DNA of 64,000 nt from CAILZL01 sp049840395 (lineage in GTDB: Bacteria; Pseudomonadota; Gammaproteobacteria; Steroidobacterales; Steroidobacteraceae): the NCBI GenBank assembly GCA_049840395.1, contig JASGLD010000008.1, positions 186,001 to 250,000 of the forward strand, in the 5' to 3' direction. Shown one piece after another: positions 37,100-46,002 of this stretch. Numbering within the stretch: position 1 is the stretch's first letter; every line of letters begins with the position of its first letter. Under the pieces are notes generated by a model. It searched no databases, was not told where the DNA came from, and saw nothing but the letters and a program-made list of their open reading frames with translations. A program made the position numbers and the translations under genes.

Positions 37100-38125
37100 C
37101 TACATTCCGGCGCCGCAGGTCGCAACCTTTTTCAACACTGCCGCAGCACGACCATCATCAATAGCGGCTGCCGCCTGGTGCATGGCTTCGAGCGGATTGG
37201 CTGCTCGACCGGTCAACTCCAACACCAGGGCTGCATTGAGCAGAATGGCATGTCGGTGCGGACCATGATCGCGACCCTCAAACACATCGCGCAGACGCTG
37301 GGCGTTATACACCGCATCGCCGCCCTTAAGATCGTCAGGCGTACAACGCGGCACGCCGAATTCGGAAGGATCGCGACGACGATGCGTGACCTGCCCCGGA
37401 CGCACATCGAAACACTCGAAGGCGCCGCAGGGCGTAGCTTCATCCCAACCCGGCTCGCCATGCACTACGTAGGAACGCTCAATCGGCAGGCCTGCCAGGG
37501 TCTCCGCCATCAACTTGGCGGTCTCGACATTGAAGGCGCCGATCAGATGGAACGGCGGTTCGGCGGGATTACATAGCGGCCCCAGGATGTTGAACACGGT
37601 ACGCACGCCCAATGCCTGGCGAATTGGCGCAACTGCCTTGGTAGCGGCGTGATAGTACGGCGCAAACAGGAAGGTAAAGCCGGTGGCGTCCAGACACTTG
37701 CCTGCGGCCACTTCATCCAGCGGCAACTTCAAGCCCAACTGTTCCAACGTATCGGCACTGCCGCTGCGTGAAGACACGGCGCGGTTACCATGCTTGACCA
37801 CGCGAAAATCCAGCGCCGCGAGCAACAGGCCCGCTGCGGTAGAAAGATTGAAACTGCCGGAGGAATCGCCGCCCGTACCCACGATGTCCACCAGGGGCGC
37901 ACCCGGACCAATCACCGGGCGCTTGGCCAGGGAGCGCATGGCCTTGGCAAAGCCGCGCACTTCATCAGGCGTCACACCCTTGCTGCGCAGTGCAGCCAGC
38001 AAGGCGCCGGACATGGCGGGCGCGACGGATTCATCGGTCAAGGCACGCAACAACTGCGAGGCCTCAACCTCGCTCAAATTGCGATGCTCCAGCAATTGTT
38101 CCAACGTATTACGCAATGCACTCAT
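37100..38125 (-). CDS. trpD: Anthranilate phosphoribosyltransferase TrpD
   Basis: 341 residues. The PRPP-binding GTGGD is in VDIVGTGGDSSGSFNLSTAAG, and KHGNRAVSSRSGSADTLEQLG is the second diagnostic block; FNILGPLCNPAEP follows. It attaches phosphoribose to anthranilate. Not fused to TrpG. 13 bases after trpG and 62 bases before trpC. Confidence 0.96.
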   Translation of the reverse strand: MSALRNTLEQLLEHRNLSEVEASQLLRALTDESVAPAMSGALLAALRSKGVTPDEVRGFAKAMRSLAKRPVIGPGAPLVDIVGTGGDSSGSFNLSTAAGLLLAALDFRVVKHGNRAVSSRSGSADTLEQLGLKLPLDEVAAGKCLDATGFTFLFAPYYHAATKAVAPIRQALGVRTVFNILGPLCNPAEPPFHLIGAFNVETAKLMAETLAGLPIERSYVVHGEPGWDEATPCGAFECFDVRPGQVTHRRRDPSEFGVPRCTPDDLKGGDAVYNAQRLRDVFEGRDHGPHRHAILLNAALVLELTGRAANPLEAMHQAAAAIDDGRAAAVLKKVATCGAGM

Positions 38126-38138
38126 GTTGTTGTCTCAC

Positions 38139-38738
<600 letters not shown>

Positions 38739-38739
38739 G

Positions 38740-40125
38740 TTAGAGGCCCTCCTGCGCAAGATTCAGCGCGCGACGCAGGATCGCACTCTTGGCCAGCACT
38801 TCCTGATATTCCATCTTGGGAATACTGTCGGCCACCACGCCGGCGCCGGCCTGGAAGCTGTAGGTATCGCCGCTGAACACCAGCGTGCGAATGGTGATGG
38901 CCTGATCCATGTCACCGGTGCTGCCGAAGTAACCAATCGTGCCGCCATAGAAACCGCGCCGACACGGTTCCAGTTCATTGATGATCTGCATGGCGCGCAC
39001 TTTAGGAGAGCCCACCAAGGTGCCGGCCGGGAAGGCAGCGGCAAACAGATCGAAGGCATCTCGCTCAGGCGAGACTTCGCCCTGCACGCCACTGACGATG
39101 TGCATCACATGGCTGTAACGCTCAATGGAACGATAAGGATTCACATGCACACTGCCGGCCTTGGCGACACGACCCAGATCATTGCGGGCCAGATCCACCA
39201 GCATGACGTGCTCGGCGTTTTCTTTCGGGTCCGCCAGCAGTTCTTTTTCCAGCGCCACATCGTGTTCTTCATCCTGACCACGCGGACGCGTGCCGGCGAT
39301 GGGACGCAACTGGGCGTGACCATTGTTGAGACGCACCAATGCTTCAGGCGACGAACCGGCAATGACATGATCGCCCAGATCGCAGTAGTACATGTACGGC
39401 GAGGGATTGAGCAGCCGCAGCGCACGATAGGTTTCGAATGGATCGAGATCGCAACGACCCGAGAAACGTGACGCCAGCACCAACTGATACACATCGCCGG
39501 CCGCGATGTACTCCTGCACGCGCTTCACGCCATGGATGTATTCGGCCTCACCCAGTGACGCCACCGGCTCGGAATAACGGGCCTGCTTGCCGCTGTTGGG
39601 CACCGCACCGCGCAAGGCACGAATGACCTCCTTGCGTAAGCTCTGGCGCTCGGCTTCGGAACCGGCGTGCAGCAACGCCATGCTGCGTGTCAGATGATCG
39701 AACACCAACATGGACTGCGGCGCCATGTAGTGCGCATCCGGCGTGTTGTCGAGATTCTTGTGGCGCGAAGGCAGGCGCTCGAAGTAGCGCACCAGATCGT
39801 AGCCCGAAGCGCCCACCAGTCCGCCCAGCAGCGGCACGCCGGGTATCTGCGGGGTGGGCAGCGGCGCCTGTTTGAGTGCACCACGCAGCGCGTTCAGCAA
39901 TTCATCTTGCGAGCGCGGCACGGACAGCAGTTGCTTGCCGACCTTCAGCCCCTGGGCATCCAGACGCACTTCCAAGCAGTCACCAAAGCCGATGAAAGAA
40001 TAGCGGGCCAGACGCTCGCCACCTTCCACACTTTCCAGCAGAAAGCGCGGCTGAAAGGGCTTCAGCTTCATGTAGGCCGACACCGGGGTGTCCAGATCGG
40101 CAGCAATATCAAATGGCGGTTTCAA
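38740..40125 (-). CDS. trpE: Anthranilate synthase component I TrpE (TTG start)
   Basis: 461 residues. Chorismate-site blocks include IAGTRPRG, MLVDLARNDLGRVAKAGSVHV, YSHVMHIVSGVQG, AFPAGTLVGSPKVRAM and GFYGGTIGYFGSTGDMDQAI. The N-terminus carries LDTPVSAYMKLKP, part of the region that binds tryptophan for feedback inhibition. The start is TTG 40125, 7 bases after AGGAG; an in-frame stop lies just upstream, so no longer start exists. The N-terminus is therefore ~20-30 residues shorter than most bacterial TrpE. Confidence 0.94.
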   Translation of the reverse strand: MKPPFDIAADLDTPVSAYMKLKPFQPRFLLESVEGGERLARYSFIGFGDCLEVRLDAQGLKVGKQLLSVPRSQDELLNALRGALKQAPLPTPQIPGVPLLGGLVGASGYDLVRYFERLPSRHKNLDNTPDAHYMAPQSMLVFDHLTRSMALLHAGSEAERQSLRKEVIRALRGAVPNSGKQARYSEPVASLGEAEYIHGVKRVQEYIAAGDVYQLVLASRFSGRCDLDPFETYRALRLLNPSPYMYYCDLGDHVIAGSSPEALVRLNNGHAQLRPIAGTRPRGQDEEHDVALEKELLADPKENAEHVMLVDLARNDLGRVAKAGSVHVNPYRSIERYSHVMHIVSGVQGEVSPERDAFDLFAAAFPAGTLVGSPKVRAMQIINELEPCRRGFYGGTIGYFGSTGDMDQAITIRTLVFSGDTYSFQAGAGVVADSIPKMEYQEVLAKSAILRRALNLAQEGL

Positions 40126-40174
40126 GTGAAACTCCTGTGCAGTTCGGCTCCGTCAAACGCCGGCTGCAGGCAAC

Positions 40175-40210
40175 AAAAAACCCACCCCCGGCTGTTCTCG
40201 GAGATGGGTT
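40175..40210 (-). terminator. trp attenuator terminator
   Basis: On the minus strand: AACCCATCTCCG, loop AGAACAGC, CGGGGGTGGGTT, then a run of Ts. The stem is 12 bp with two G-U pairs and is followed by six Us in RNA. It lies 49 bases before trpE and 57 bases after the leader-peptide stop, as in classic attenuators. An alternative pairing of GGTCG (40246-40250) with CGACC (40213-40217) could block its base and act as antiterminator. Confidence 0.85.
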
Positions 40211-40266
40211 CGGGTCGTCGGAATTCGTCAAATCACACTAAAACGCGACCTTGGGCGCCAGCTCCA

Positions 40267-40320
40267 TTATGGGCAGCGCCACCACCAGCGGTTCGTAACA
40301 ATGTGTGTTTGCGAAATCAT
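40267..40320 (-). CDS. trpL: trp leader peptide TrpL
   Basis: 17-codon reading frame MISQTHIVTNRWWWRCP ending in TAA. Three consecutive Trp codons (TGG) sit at positions 12-14, followed at the expected distances by antiterminator and terminator segments and then trpE. No Shine-Dalgarno sequence precedes the ATG; the promoter places transcript start at or within a few bases of the A of ATG. Ribosome stalling at the Trp codons should favour read-through into trpE. Confidence 0.85.
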   Translation of the reverse strand: MISQTHIVTNRWWWRCP

Positions 40321-40328
40321 GGTCGAGG

Positions 40329-40357
40329 AGTATTACCGGGCGGGCGGGGAGCGTCAA
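40329..40357 (-). promoter_or_regulatory. Promoter of the trp operon
   Basis: Minus-strand -35 TTGACG (40357-40352), 17-base spacer, -10 AATACT (40334-40329). The -35 matches five of six and the -10 four of six consensus bases. Only eight bases separate the -10 from the trpL ATG. Confidence 0.75.
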
Positions 40358-40454
40358 GCCAATCGGGACTCAGGAGAGCCGAGGGAAGGCGCGGCTGGGA
40401 ATTGCACGAGACCGCGCGGACAATGTGGGCCTTCTCACCCAGCCATTCAGCCCC

Positions 40455-41150
40455 ATGAACCATACCGCCCCCGCCTGCCAGATCTGCCAGTCGCAACAGC
40501 GCAGCCAGCTACGGCGCGCCATGATCGTCCGTCCCGCCCTTGCCCAGTTAATCCAGAAAGAGACCGGCCATTGGGACGAGAGCGGCTGGATCTGCCTGAC
40601 CGATCTGCAGCGCTTTCAACAACAGTACGTGCAATCACTGCTGCAAGACGAACAAGGCGAGCTAAGTGCGCTGGATCGCGAAGTGCTGGATGGCCTGCGC
40701 GAACATGAACTGATGAGCAAGAATCCAGATGAGGTGCAAGCCGAAGTCGCGACCAAGCTGGGCGATCGCTTGGCCGATCGCATTGCCGACTTCGGCGGCA
40801 GCTGGACCTTCATCATCACTTTCGCGGTGATACTGGTGGGATGGATGGCATTGAACTCATGGGTGCTGATCACCCATCCCTTCGATCCCTATCCCTACAT
40901 ACTGCTCAACCTGGTGCTATCCACCCTGGCGGCATTGCAAGCGCCGGTGATCATGATGAGCCAGAATCGGCAAGAGTCGCGTGATCGCCTGCGCGCTCAA
41001 CATGACTATCAGGTGAATCTCAAAGCCGAACTGGAAATCCGGCAGCTGCATCAGAAGATCGATCACCTACTGTCGCATCAATGGGAGCGATTGATGGAGA
41101 TTCAGTCAGTACAAATTGAATTAATCAACGAAGTGCGCGGTCGGAAATAA
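40455..41150 (+). CDS. DUF1003 family membrane protein
   Basis: 231 residues. The N-terminal cytoplasmic part includes CQICQSQQ (possible metal-binding CxxC). Then come DUF1003 blocks: ADRIADFGGSWTFIITFAVILVGWMALNSW (first helix, ~115-140) and PYPYILLNLVLSTLAALQAPVIMMSQNRQ (second helix). A coiled-coil tail with QKIDHLLSHQWERLMEIQ ends the protein. Function unknown. Divergent from the trp operon; ATG 40455 is chosen because upstream in-frame sequence overlaps trpL and is not family-like. Confidence 0.85.
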   Translation: MNHTAPACQICQSQQRSQLRRAMIVRPALAQLIQKETGHWDESGWICLTDLQRFQQQYVQSLLQDEQGELSALDREVLDGLREHELMSKNPDEVQAEVATKLGDRLADRIADFGGSWTFIITFAVILVGWMALNSWVLITHPFDPYPYILLNLVLSTLAALQAPVIMMSQNRQESRDRLRAQHDYQVNLKAELEIRQLHQKIDHLLSHQWERLMEIQSVQIELINEVRGRK

Positions 41151-41153
41151 TCA

Positions 41154-41744
41154 ATGCAGATCCATTTCTCGCTGAACAACACCCTGGCCTTCATGGCCGA
41201 GTTGGACAAACTCAAACTGGTCGAACGACGCGCCTATGTGCAGGACGGCTCGCGGCACGAGAACTCCGCCGAGCACAGCTGGTTTCTCGCCATGACCCTG
41301 CTTACATTGGCAAGTGAACTTCAATTGCCCATTGATCTGCACAAGGCGCTGAAGATGGCGCTGATTCACGATGTCTGCGAAATCGATGCCGGCGATATTG
41401 GCATCTACGATCCGCGACGCGGCGACAACGCCGCAGAAGAATTGGCCTGCATCAATCGCTTGTCACAACTGCCCTTGAGCTTTACCGATGAGCTGGCGAC
41501 GCTGTGGCATGAATTCGAAGCCCAGCAAACGCCGGAAAGCCGCTGGGTAAAAGTGTTGGATCGCTTCACCCCCTTCGTCACCAACTTGCTGACGGAGGGC
41601 AAGACCTGGCGCGAACTCAACATCACCCGTTCGCAGGTTATCGCGGTGAACAAAACCGTTCATGACCATGCGCCGGAAATCTATGCCTGGATGCTGCCGA
41701 AGATAGATGAAGCAGTGACCAAGGGCTGGCTACGGAATGAATAG
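41154..41744 (+). CDS. HD-domain hydrolase (HDDC2/YfbR-like 5'-nucleotidase)
   Basis: 196 residues. The metal-binding residues of an HD phosphohydrolase appear as HENSAEHSWF (~35-44) and LIHDVCEIDAGD (~70-81), with a late Asp in VLDRFTPF. YfbR and HDDC2 proteins dephosphorylate deoxynucleoside monophosphates; that role is inferred. Three bases after the DUF1003 gene; likely one operon. Confidence 0.85.
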   Translation: MQIHFSLNNTLAFMAELDKLKLVERRAYVQDGSRHENSAEHSWFLAMTLLTLASELQLPIDLHKALKMALIHDVCEIDAGDIGIYDPRRGDNAAEELACINRLSQLPLSFTDELATLWHEFEAQQTPESRWVKVLDRFTPFVTNLLTEGKTWRELNITRSQVIAVNKTVHDHAPEIYAWMLPKIDEAVTKGWLRNE

Positions 41745-41771
41745 CCGAAACCATACATATGCAATCAACAA

Positions 41772-41969
41772 CTAACCGCGCGGCTGCCGTCGCGAATTGG
41801 TTCGCGTGCTTACCTTGACGCCCCGACCGCGCTTGGCCAGACCTTCGCGCAACATCCATTCGATCTGACCATTCAAGCTGCGCAGCTCCTGAGCCGCGAG
41901 CGCTTCCAGCGCCGCGGCCACTTCGGGGTCGAGTCGCAATAAAAACGATTTCTTATCGTTACTCGCCAC
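41772..41969 (-). CDS. Arc-type ribbon-helix-helix DNA-binding protein
   Basis: 65 residues. KKSFLLRLDPEVAAALEALAAQELRSLNGQIEWMLREGL is an RHH fold: beta strand SFLLRL and two helices, the second starting at the SLNGQIE turn. A basic tail follows. Start GTG 41969 with GAGAAG upstream. It lies 45 bases after the SPFH gene, a pairing also found in other Gammaproteobacteria, and may autoregulate the pair. Confidence 0.88.
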   Translation of the reverse strand: MASNDKKSFLLRLDPEVAAALEALAAQELRSLNGQIEWMLREGLAKRGRGVKVSTRTNSRRQPRG

Positions 41970-42014
41970 GCAGCTTCTCGTCTAACTTCACAATCCGGCC
42001 ACAGCTATTGATGG

Positions 42015-42914
42015 TTATTGGTACAGAGACCCGGCATTGATAACCGGCTGGGCATCTGATTCACCACACAACACTACCAGCAGATTGCACACCATGGCTG
42101 CACGGCGTTCGTCATCCAGCTCGATGATGTCTCGCTCACGCAAACCGGCCAATGCCATTTCCACCATGCTGACTGCACCCAACACAATGTGTTTGCGCGC
42201 GGCAATCACGGCTTCCGCCTGCTGCCGACGCAGCATGGCGCCGGCAATCTCCGGCGCATAAGCCAGATGAGTCAAACGTGCGTCCTCCACTTCCAGGCCC
42301 GCCTTATCGAAGCGTGCCGCCAATTCCTGCTTCAGACGCGCAATGATCACCTCGCCACCGCCACGCAGGCTCAGCTCCTTCTGGTCTTCTTCACCGGCGT
42401 CGTATGCAAATTCGCTGGCCAGATGTCGAATGGCAGCTTCCGCCTGCACCGGCACATAGGCTTCGAAATTATCTACATCCAACAAAGCACGTGCAGCATC
42501 ACTGACCCGCCAGACAATCGCTGCGCCAATTTCAATCGGATTGCCGCGTTTGTCATTCACCTTCAAACGCTCACTATTGAAGTTGCGCAGGCGCATGCTC
42601 AGTTTTTTCTTGGTCATCAGCGGATTAGCCCAACGCAGACCGGTACCGTAGTCGGTGCCGCGATAAGAGCCAAATAACATCAACAATGCGGCCTGATTGG
42701 GCTGCAGCATGTAAATACCGGCGACAGCAAAGGTAATGACGGCAGCAACAACGGCACTGATTAGTGCAACCACGGGATTCGATATATGGATCCCATCTAT
42801 TACGCCGCTAAAGCAAGCGAGCTGCCATAGCACCCCGACGACAGCCGCCGCCACGGCGGCATAGCCGCTGGTACTGCGATATTCGATGTCCGTCGAGCCA
42901 TGTGAGCTGTTCAT
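42015..42914 (-). CDS. SPFH/Band 7 domain membrane protein
   Basis: 299 residues. Two N-terminal hydrophobic helices (~18-38 and ~45-68) precede the SPFH domain, with YMLQPNQAALLMLFGSYRGTDYGTGLRWANPL and GNPIEIGAAIVWRVSDAARALLDVDNFEAYVPVQAEAAIRH. A helical region (DKAGLEVEDARLTHLAYAPEIAGAMLRRQQAEAVIAARK) should mediate oligomerisation. Such proteins scaffold membrane microdomains. Start ATG 42914, with AGGGGA upstream. Confidence 0.92.
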   Translation of the reverse strand: MNSSHGSTDIEYRSTSGYAAVAAAVVGVLWQLACFSGVIDGIHISNPVVALISAVVAAVITFAVAGIYMLQPNQAALLMLFGSYRGTDYGTGLRWANPLMTKKKLSMRLRNFNSERLKVNDKRGNPIEIGAAIVWRVSDAARALLDVDNFEAYVPVQAEAAIRHLASEFAYDAGEEDQKELSLRGGGEVIIARLKQELAARFDKAGLEVEDARLTHLAYAPEIAGAMLRRQQAEAVIAARKHIVLGAVSMVEMALAGLRERDIIELDDERRAAMVCNLLVVLCGESDAQPVINAGSLYQ

Positions 42915-42959
42915 GCGCGTCCCCTATTGGTCGTTAGTGATTGTTAGCGTCCGTTGTTG

Positions 42960-42976
42960 GATATCATAGTGATATC
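42960..42976. promoter_or_regulatory. Palindromic operator candidate of the SPFH/RHH operon
   Basis: GATATCA-TAG-TGATATC, a perfect 7-3-7 inverted repeat, 46 bases upstream of the SPFH start. On the minus strand it overlaps TATGAT, a good -10-like hexamer, so a bound protein would block transcription. No other comparable palindrome is in the region. Confidence 0.55.
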
Positions 42977-43087
42977 ACTTTTAGAGCACGCCATGCAAGC
43001 CCTGCAAGCAACTGCCAATGCGCGAGCCGCCGAACCACCCCGGGTTTGTGTCACACTTGCCGCCTGCCCAGCCGACAATGATTGGTC

Positions 43088-44062
43088 ATGAAACTACAAC
43101 AACTGCGCTACCTGGCCGCCGTGGCCCAGAATGGTTTAAACATCACCGCCGCTGCAGAAAAGCTGCATACCTCGCAGCCCGCTGTGAGCAAGCAGCTGAA
43201 ACTGTTGGAAGACGAATTGGGCTTCAACATCTTCGTGCGCAGCGGTCGCACGCTGACCAAGATCACACCTGCCGGACAGAAGGTGATCGAGCGCGCGCTA
43301 CACATCCTGCGCGAAGTGCAGAACATCAAGAGCATCTCGGCGGATCTGAAGGACGAAGATCGCGGCACGCTGTCCATCGGCACCACACATACCCAGGCAC
43401 GCTACGTGCTGCCCACGGTGATCCAGCAATTCCGCGCCAAGTATCCCAATGTGGACTTACATCTCCACCAAGGTACATCGGAACAAATTGCAGAAATGGC
43501 GCAGCTGGATCGCATCGACTTCGCCATCGCCACCGGCTCGCACGATCTGTTTCGCAAGTATGTGCTGTTGCCCTGCTATCAATGGTATCGGCGCATCGTT
43601 GTGCCGGTCAGCCACCCACTGGCGCAGATCAAAAAGCCGACACTCAAACAGTTGGCGCAGTATCCCATCGTCACCTACGTATTCAGCTTCACCGGCCCAT
43701 CCTCTTTGCAGCAGATTTTTTCAAAGGCTGGGCTTACACCCAATGTGGCGCTGACGGCACGCGATGCCGATGTGATCAAAACCTATGTGCGCCTGGGCTT
43801 CGGCGTCGGCATCCTGGCCGATGTGGCCGTCGATGCGAAGGAAGATCGTGACCTGGTGGCCATCGATGCCTCGCATCTGTTCCCCATCCACACCACCTGG
43901 ATTGGTTTTTCGCGCGACGGCGTACTACGACGTTACATGTACGACTTCATGCAGCTGCTGGCGCCACACCTCAATCGCCGTCTGGTGGATCGCGCCGGCA
44001 ACAGTCAGTCGCAGGAAGAAGTGGACACGCTGTTTGCCGACATCAGCCTGCCGCTTAGATAA
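43088..44062 (+). CDS. cysB: LysR-family regulator of sulfur assimilation CysB
   Basis: 324 residues. The N-terminal winged helix is KLQQLRYLAAVAQNGLNITAAAEKLHTSQPAVSKQLKLLEDELG. The inducer domain follows with IGTTHTQARYVLPTVIQQFRAKYPNVDLHLHQG, a hallmark of CysB/Cbl that contacts sulfate or N-acetylserine. Length equals E. coli CysB (324). It should activate sulfate-uptake and cysteine genes when sulfur is limiting; the porin-sbp operon 340 bases downstream is the natural target. Start ATG 43088. Confidence 0.93.
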   Translation: MKLQQLRYLAAVAQNGLNITAAAEKLHTSQPAVSKQLKLLEDELGFNIFVRSGRTLTKITPAGQKVIERALHILREVQNIKSISADLKDEDRGTLSIGTTHTQARYVLPTVIQQFRAKYPNVDLHLHQGTSEQIAEMAQLDRIDFAIATGSHDLFRKYVLLPCYQWYRRIVVPVSHPLAQIKKPTLKQLAQYPIVTYVFSFTGPSSLQQIFSKAGLTPNVALTARDADVIKTYVRLGFGVGILADVAVDAKEDRDLVAIDASHLFPIHTTWIGFSRDGVLRRYMYDFMQLLAPHLNRRLVDRAGNSQSQEEVDTLFADISLPLR

Positions 44063-44401
44063 GGCGTCTGCGGCTCATCGCCAGCAATCCGATTGCTTTC
44101 AGGGCTTCCCCGCCCGGATGTTCGTGCGTCCGGCGGTAACCATTACGCTTAAATATCCGGCACGCCGCCGAGCATAGGACGAGCAGATCGGCTTAAGCAT
44201 TCTTCGCCTCCACCTCTTACAGCGGCATGGATGACACACCACGCCATTCAACACTCCTGCCGCAACTACCTACGCCACCGGCAAATTTCCCCGCTTTAAT
44301 ACGGGCCATAAAAAATATAACCATTTTAATACCCGGCTGCGACCGACAGCGTTACCCGCGGTCGATAGCATGCTCAACGATCTACTCAGTCAGGAATTCT
44401 T
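44063..44401 (+). promoter_or_regulatory. Regulatory gap between cysB and the porin gene
   Basis: 339 bases without a supported gene. TTTAATAC occurs twice, at 44295-44302 and 44325-44332 (exactly 30 bases apart), enclosing the A/T-rich tract ATAAAAAATATAACC. Known CysB sites are A/T-rich and poorly conserved, so this is a plausible activator region for the downstream sulfate genes. AGGAATTCTT supplies the ribosome site for the porin. Confidence 0.4.
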
Positions 44402-45958
44402 ATGCGCTCCGCTACCAAGCTGGCCCTGCTTACCGCCGCCCCCCTCAGTGCACTGCTGACCATGCAGGCAGCACAAGCTCAGTCGGCCGACACTCAGCCC
44501 ACATTGGAGCAACAGCTGGCCGAACAGGATCAGCGCATCAAAGTACTGGAACGTAAATTGGAACTGGCCAGCGAAACGGCCGCTACCGCCGCTGCATCCA
44601 CGCCGGTGGTCAAATCTGCCGCAACGGGCTTTTCGTTGAACTCAGCCGATGGCAAGAACGTCATCAAATTCCGCGGCACCTTGAACGTGGATGGTCGCTA
44701 CTTCGCGGACTTCGACGACACCGCCAATCTCACCAACAGCGTGGCGGGTACCAGCGCTTATAACTCGGCAAATGGTTTTCTATTACGCAAGGTGCGGCCT
44801 TACTTCGAAGGCACACTGAACGGCATTTACGATTTTCGACTACAACCCGAGTTCGGCGGTGGCCGCACGGTATTGCTCGACGCCTATGTCGCGGCACGCT
44901 TCAAACCCTGGGCGGTAGTCACGGCCGGCAAGTTCAAAGCGCCGGTGGGGCTGGAACGTCTGCAAACCGAGCAGTACAACAAGTTTATCGAATTGGGCTT
45001 TCCCAGCTCACTGGCGCCTAATCGCGATTTAGGCCTGCAGTTCTCAGGTACCACGCTGCAAGGCGTGCTGAGTTATGCGGCTGGCGTGTTCGACGGCGTC
45101 ATTGATGGCAATGGCACCGAGAGCAGCCCCACGGCCGATACCGACACCGATAATCGCCGCGAATTTGCCGGCCGTGTGTTCGCACTGCCCTTCCTCAACA
45201 GCAACAACTATTACTTGCGCGGCCTGGGTGTTGGCCTGGCTGCCAGCACCGGCTCGAAACTGGGCAATGCGGATATCTCTCTGGCCGCCGGCTCAACCAC
45301 CGCCACGCCACCTACCACACAAGTTGTAAGCGTCGTCACCACTAACACCTGGCTGCCCAGTTACCGCACGGCCGCTCAGCAAACCTTGTTTAGCTATCGT
45401 GGCGACAATGCCGTCACGCTGACGCTCAATGAAGCAACCTACGCAGATGGCAAGCACACGCGATTGAGTCCGCAGGCTTATTACTACTACGGCAGCCTGG
45501 GCGTCATCACCGAGTACATTGAATCGAAGCAGACAGTGAGTCGCCATACCAGCACGACCACAACCAACTCCGCCACTCTAAAGAACACCGCCTGGCAAGT
45601 TGCTGCGTCTTACTTACTTACCGGTGAAGATGCCGCACACAACAGCGTTACGCCGCGCAGTAATTTCGCCATTGGCGCACCCGGCATCGGCGCTTGGGAA
45701 ATTGCCGCTCGTTACCAGAAGCTGGACATCGATGACGCCGCCTTTAGCGGCGGCTCCGCTTCATTCGCCAATCCCGCCACTGCGGCAACCGCCGCCACAG
45801 GTTATGGCGTGGCGCTGAACTGGTATCTGAATCAGAATGTGCGTTGGACGTTGGAATACGACCACACCGATTTTGAAGGCGGCGCCAGTACGGCGGGCGT
45901 CGTCACCGATCGCAGCGATGAGAACGCCTACGTAACGCGTTTTGCATTGAGCTTCTAA
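44402..45958 (+). CDS. OprP/OprO-like outer-membrane porin, probably anion (sulfate) channel
   Basis: 518 residues. Signal peptide to ~residue 26 (QAAQAQ), a short coiled coil (LEQQLAEQDQRIKVLERKLEL, trimerisation), then a beta-barrel with VIKFRGTLNVDGRYFADFDD and LLRKVRPYFEGTLNGIYDFRLQPEFGG, ending in FALSF (C-terminal Phe). This is the polyphosphate/phosphate-selective porin family. Its position 44 bases before a sulfate-binding protein and beside cysB suggests sulfate rather than phosphate as substrate; that is an inference from context. Confidence 0.85.
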   Translation: MRSATKLALLTAAPLSALLTMQAAQAQSADTQPTLEQQLAEQDQRIKVLERKLELASETAATAAASTPVVKSAATGFSLNSADGKNVIKFRGTLNVDGRYFADFDDTANLTNSVAGTSAYNSANGFLLRKVRPYFEGTLNGIYDFRLQPEFGGGRTVLLDAYVAARFKPWAVVTAGKFKAPVGLERLQTEQYNKFIELGFPSSLAPNRDLGLQFSGTTLQGVLSYAAGVFDGVIDGNGTESSPTADTDTDNRREFAGRVFALPFLNSNNYYLRGLGVGLAASTGSKLGNADISLAAGSTTATPPTTQVVSVVTTNTWLPSYRTAAQQTLFSYRGDNAVTLTLNEATYADGKHTRLSPQAYYYYGSLGVITEYIESKQTVSRHTSTTTTNSATLKNTAWQVAASYLLTGEDAAHNSVTPRSNFAIGAPGIGAWEIAARYQKLDIDDAAFSGGSASFANPATAATAATGYGVALNWYLNQNVRWTLEYDHTDFEGGASTAGVVTDRSDENAYVTRFALSF

Positions 45959-46002
45959 TCAATAACAACCGGATCACCTACGAATTATTGCGGAGAACCA
46001 TC

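Noticed and set aside
40305..40454. N-terminal extension of the DUF1003 protein
   Set aside because: It would overlap trpL and the trp promoter antisense, is not family-like, and ATG 40455 starts a normal-length protein.
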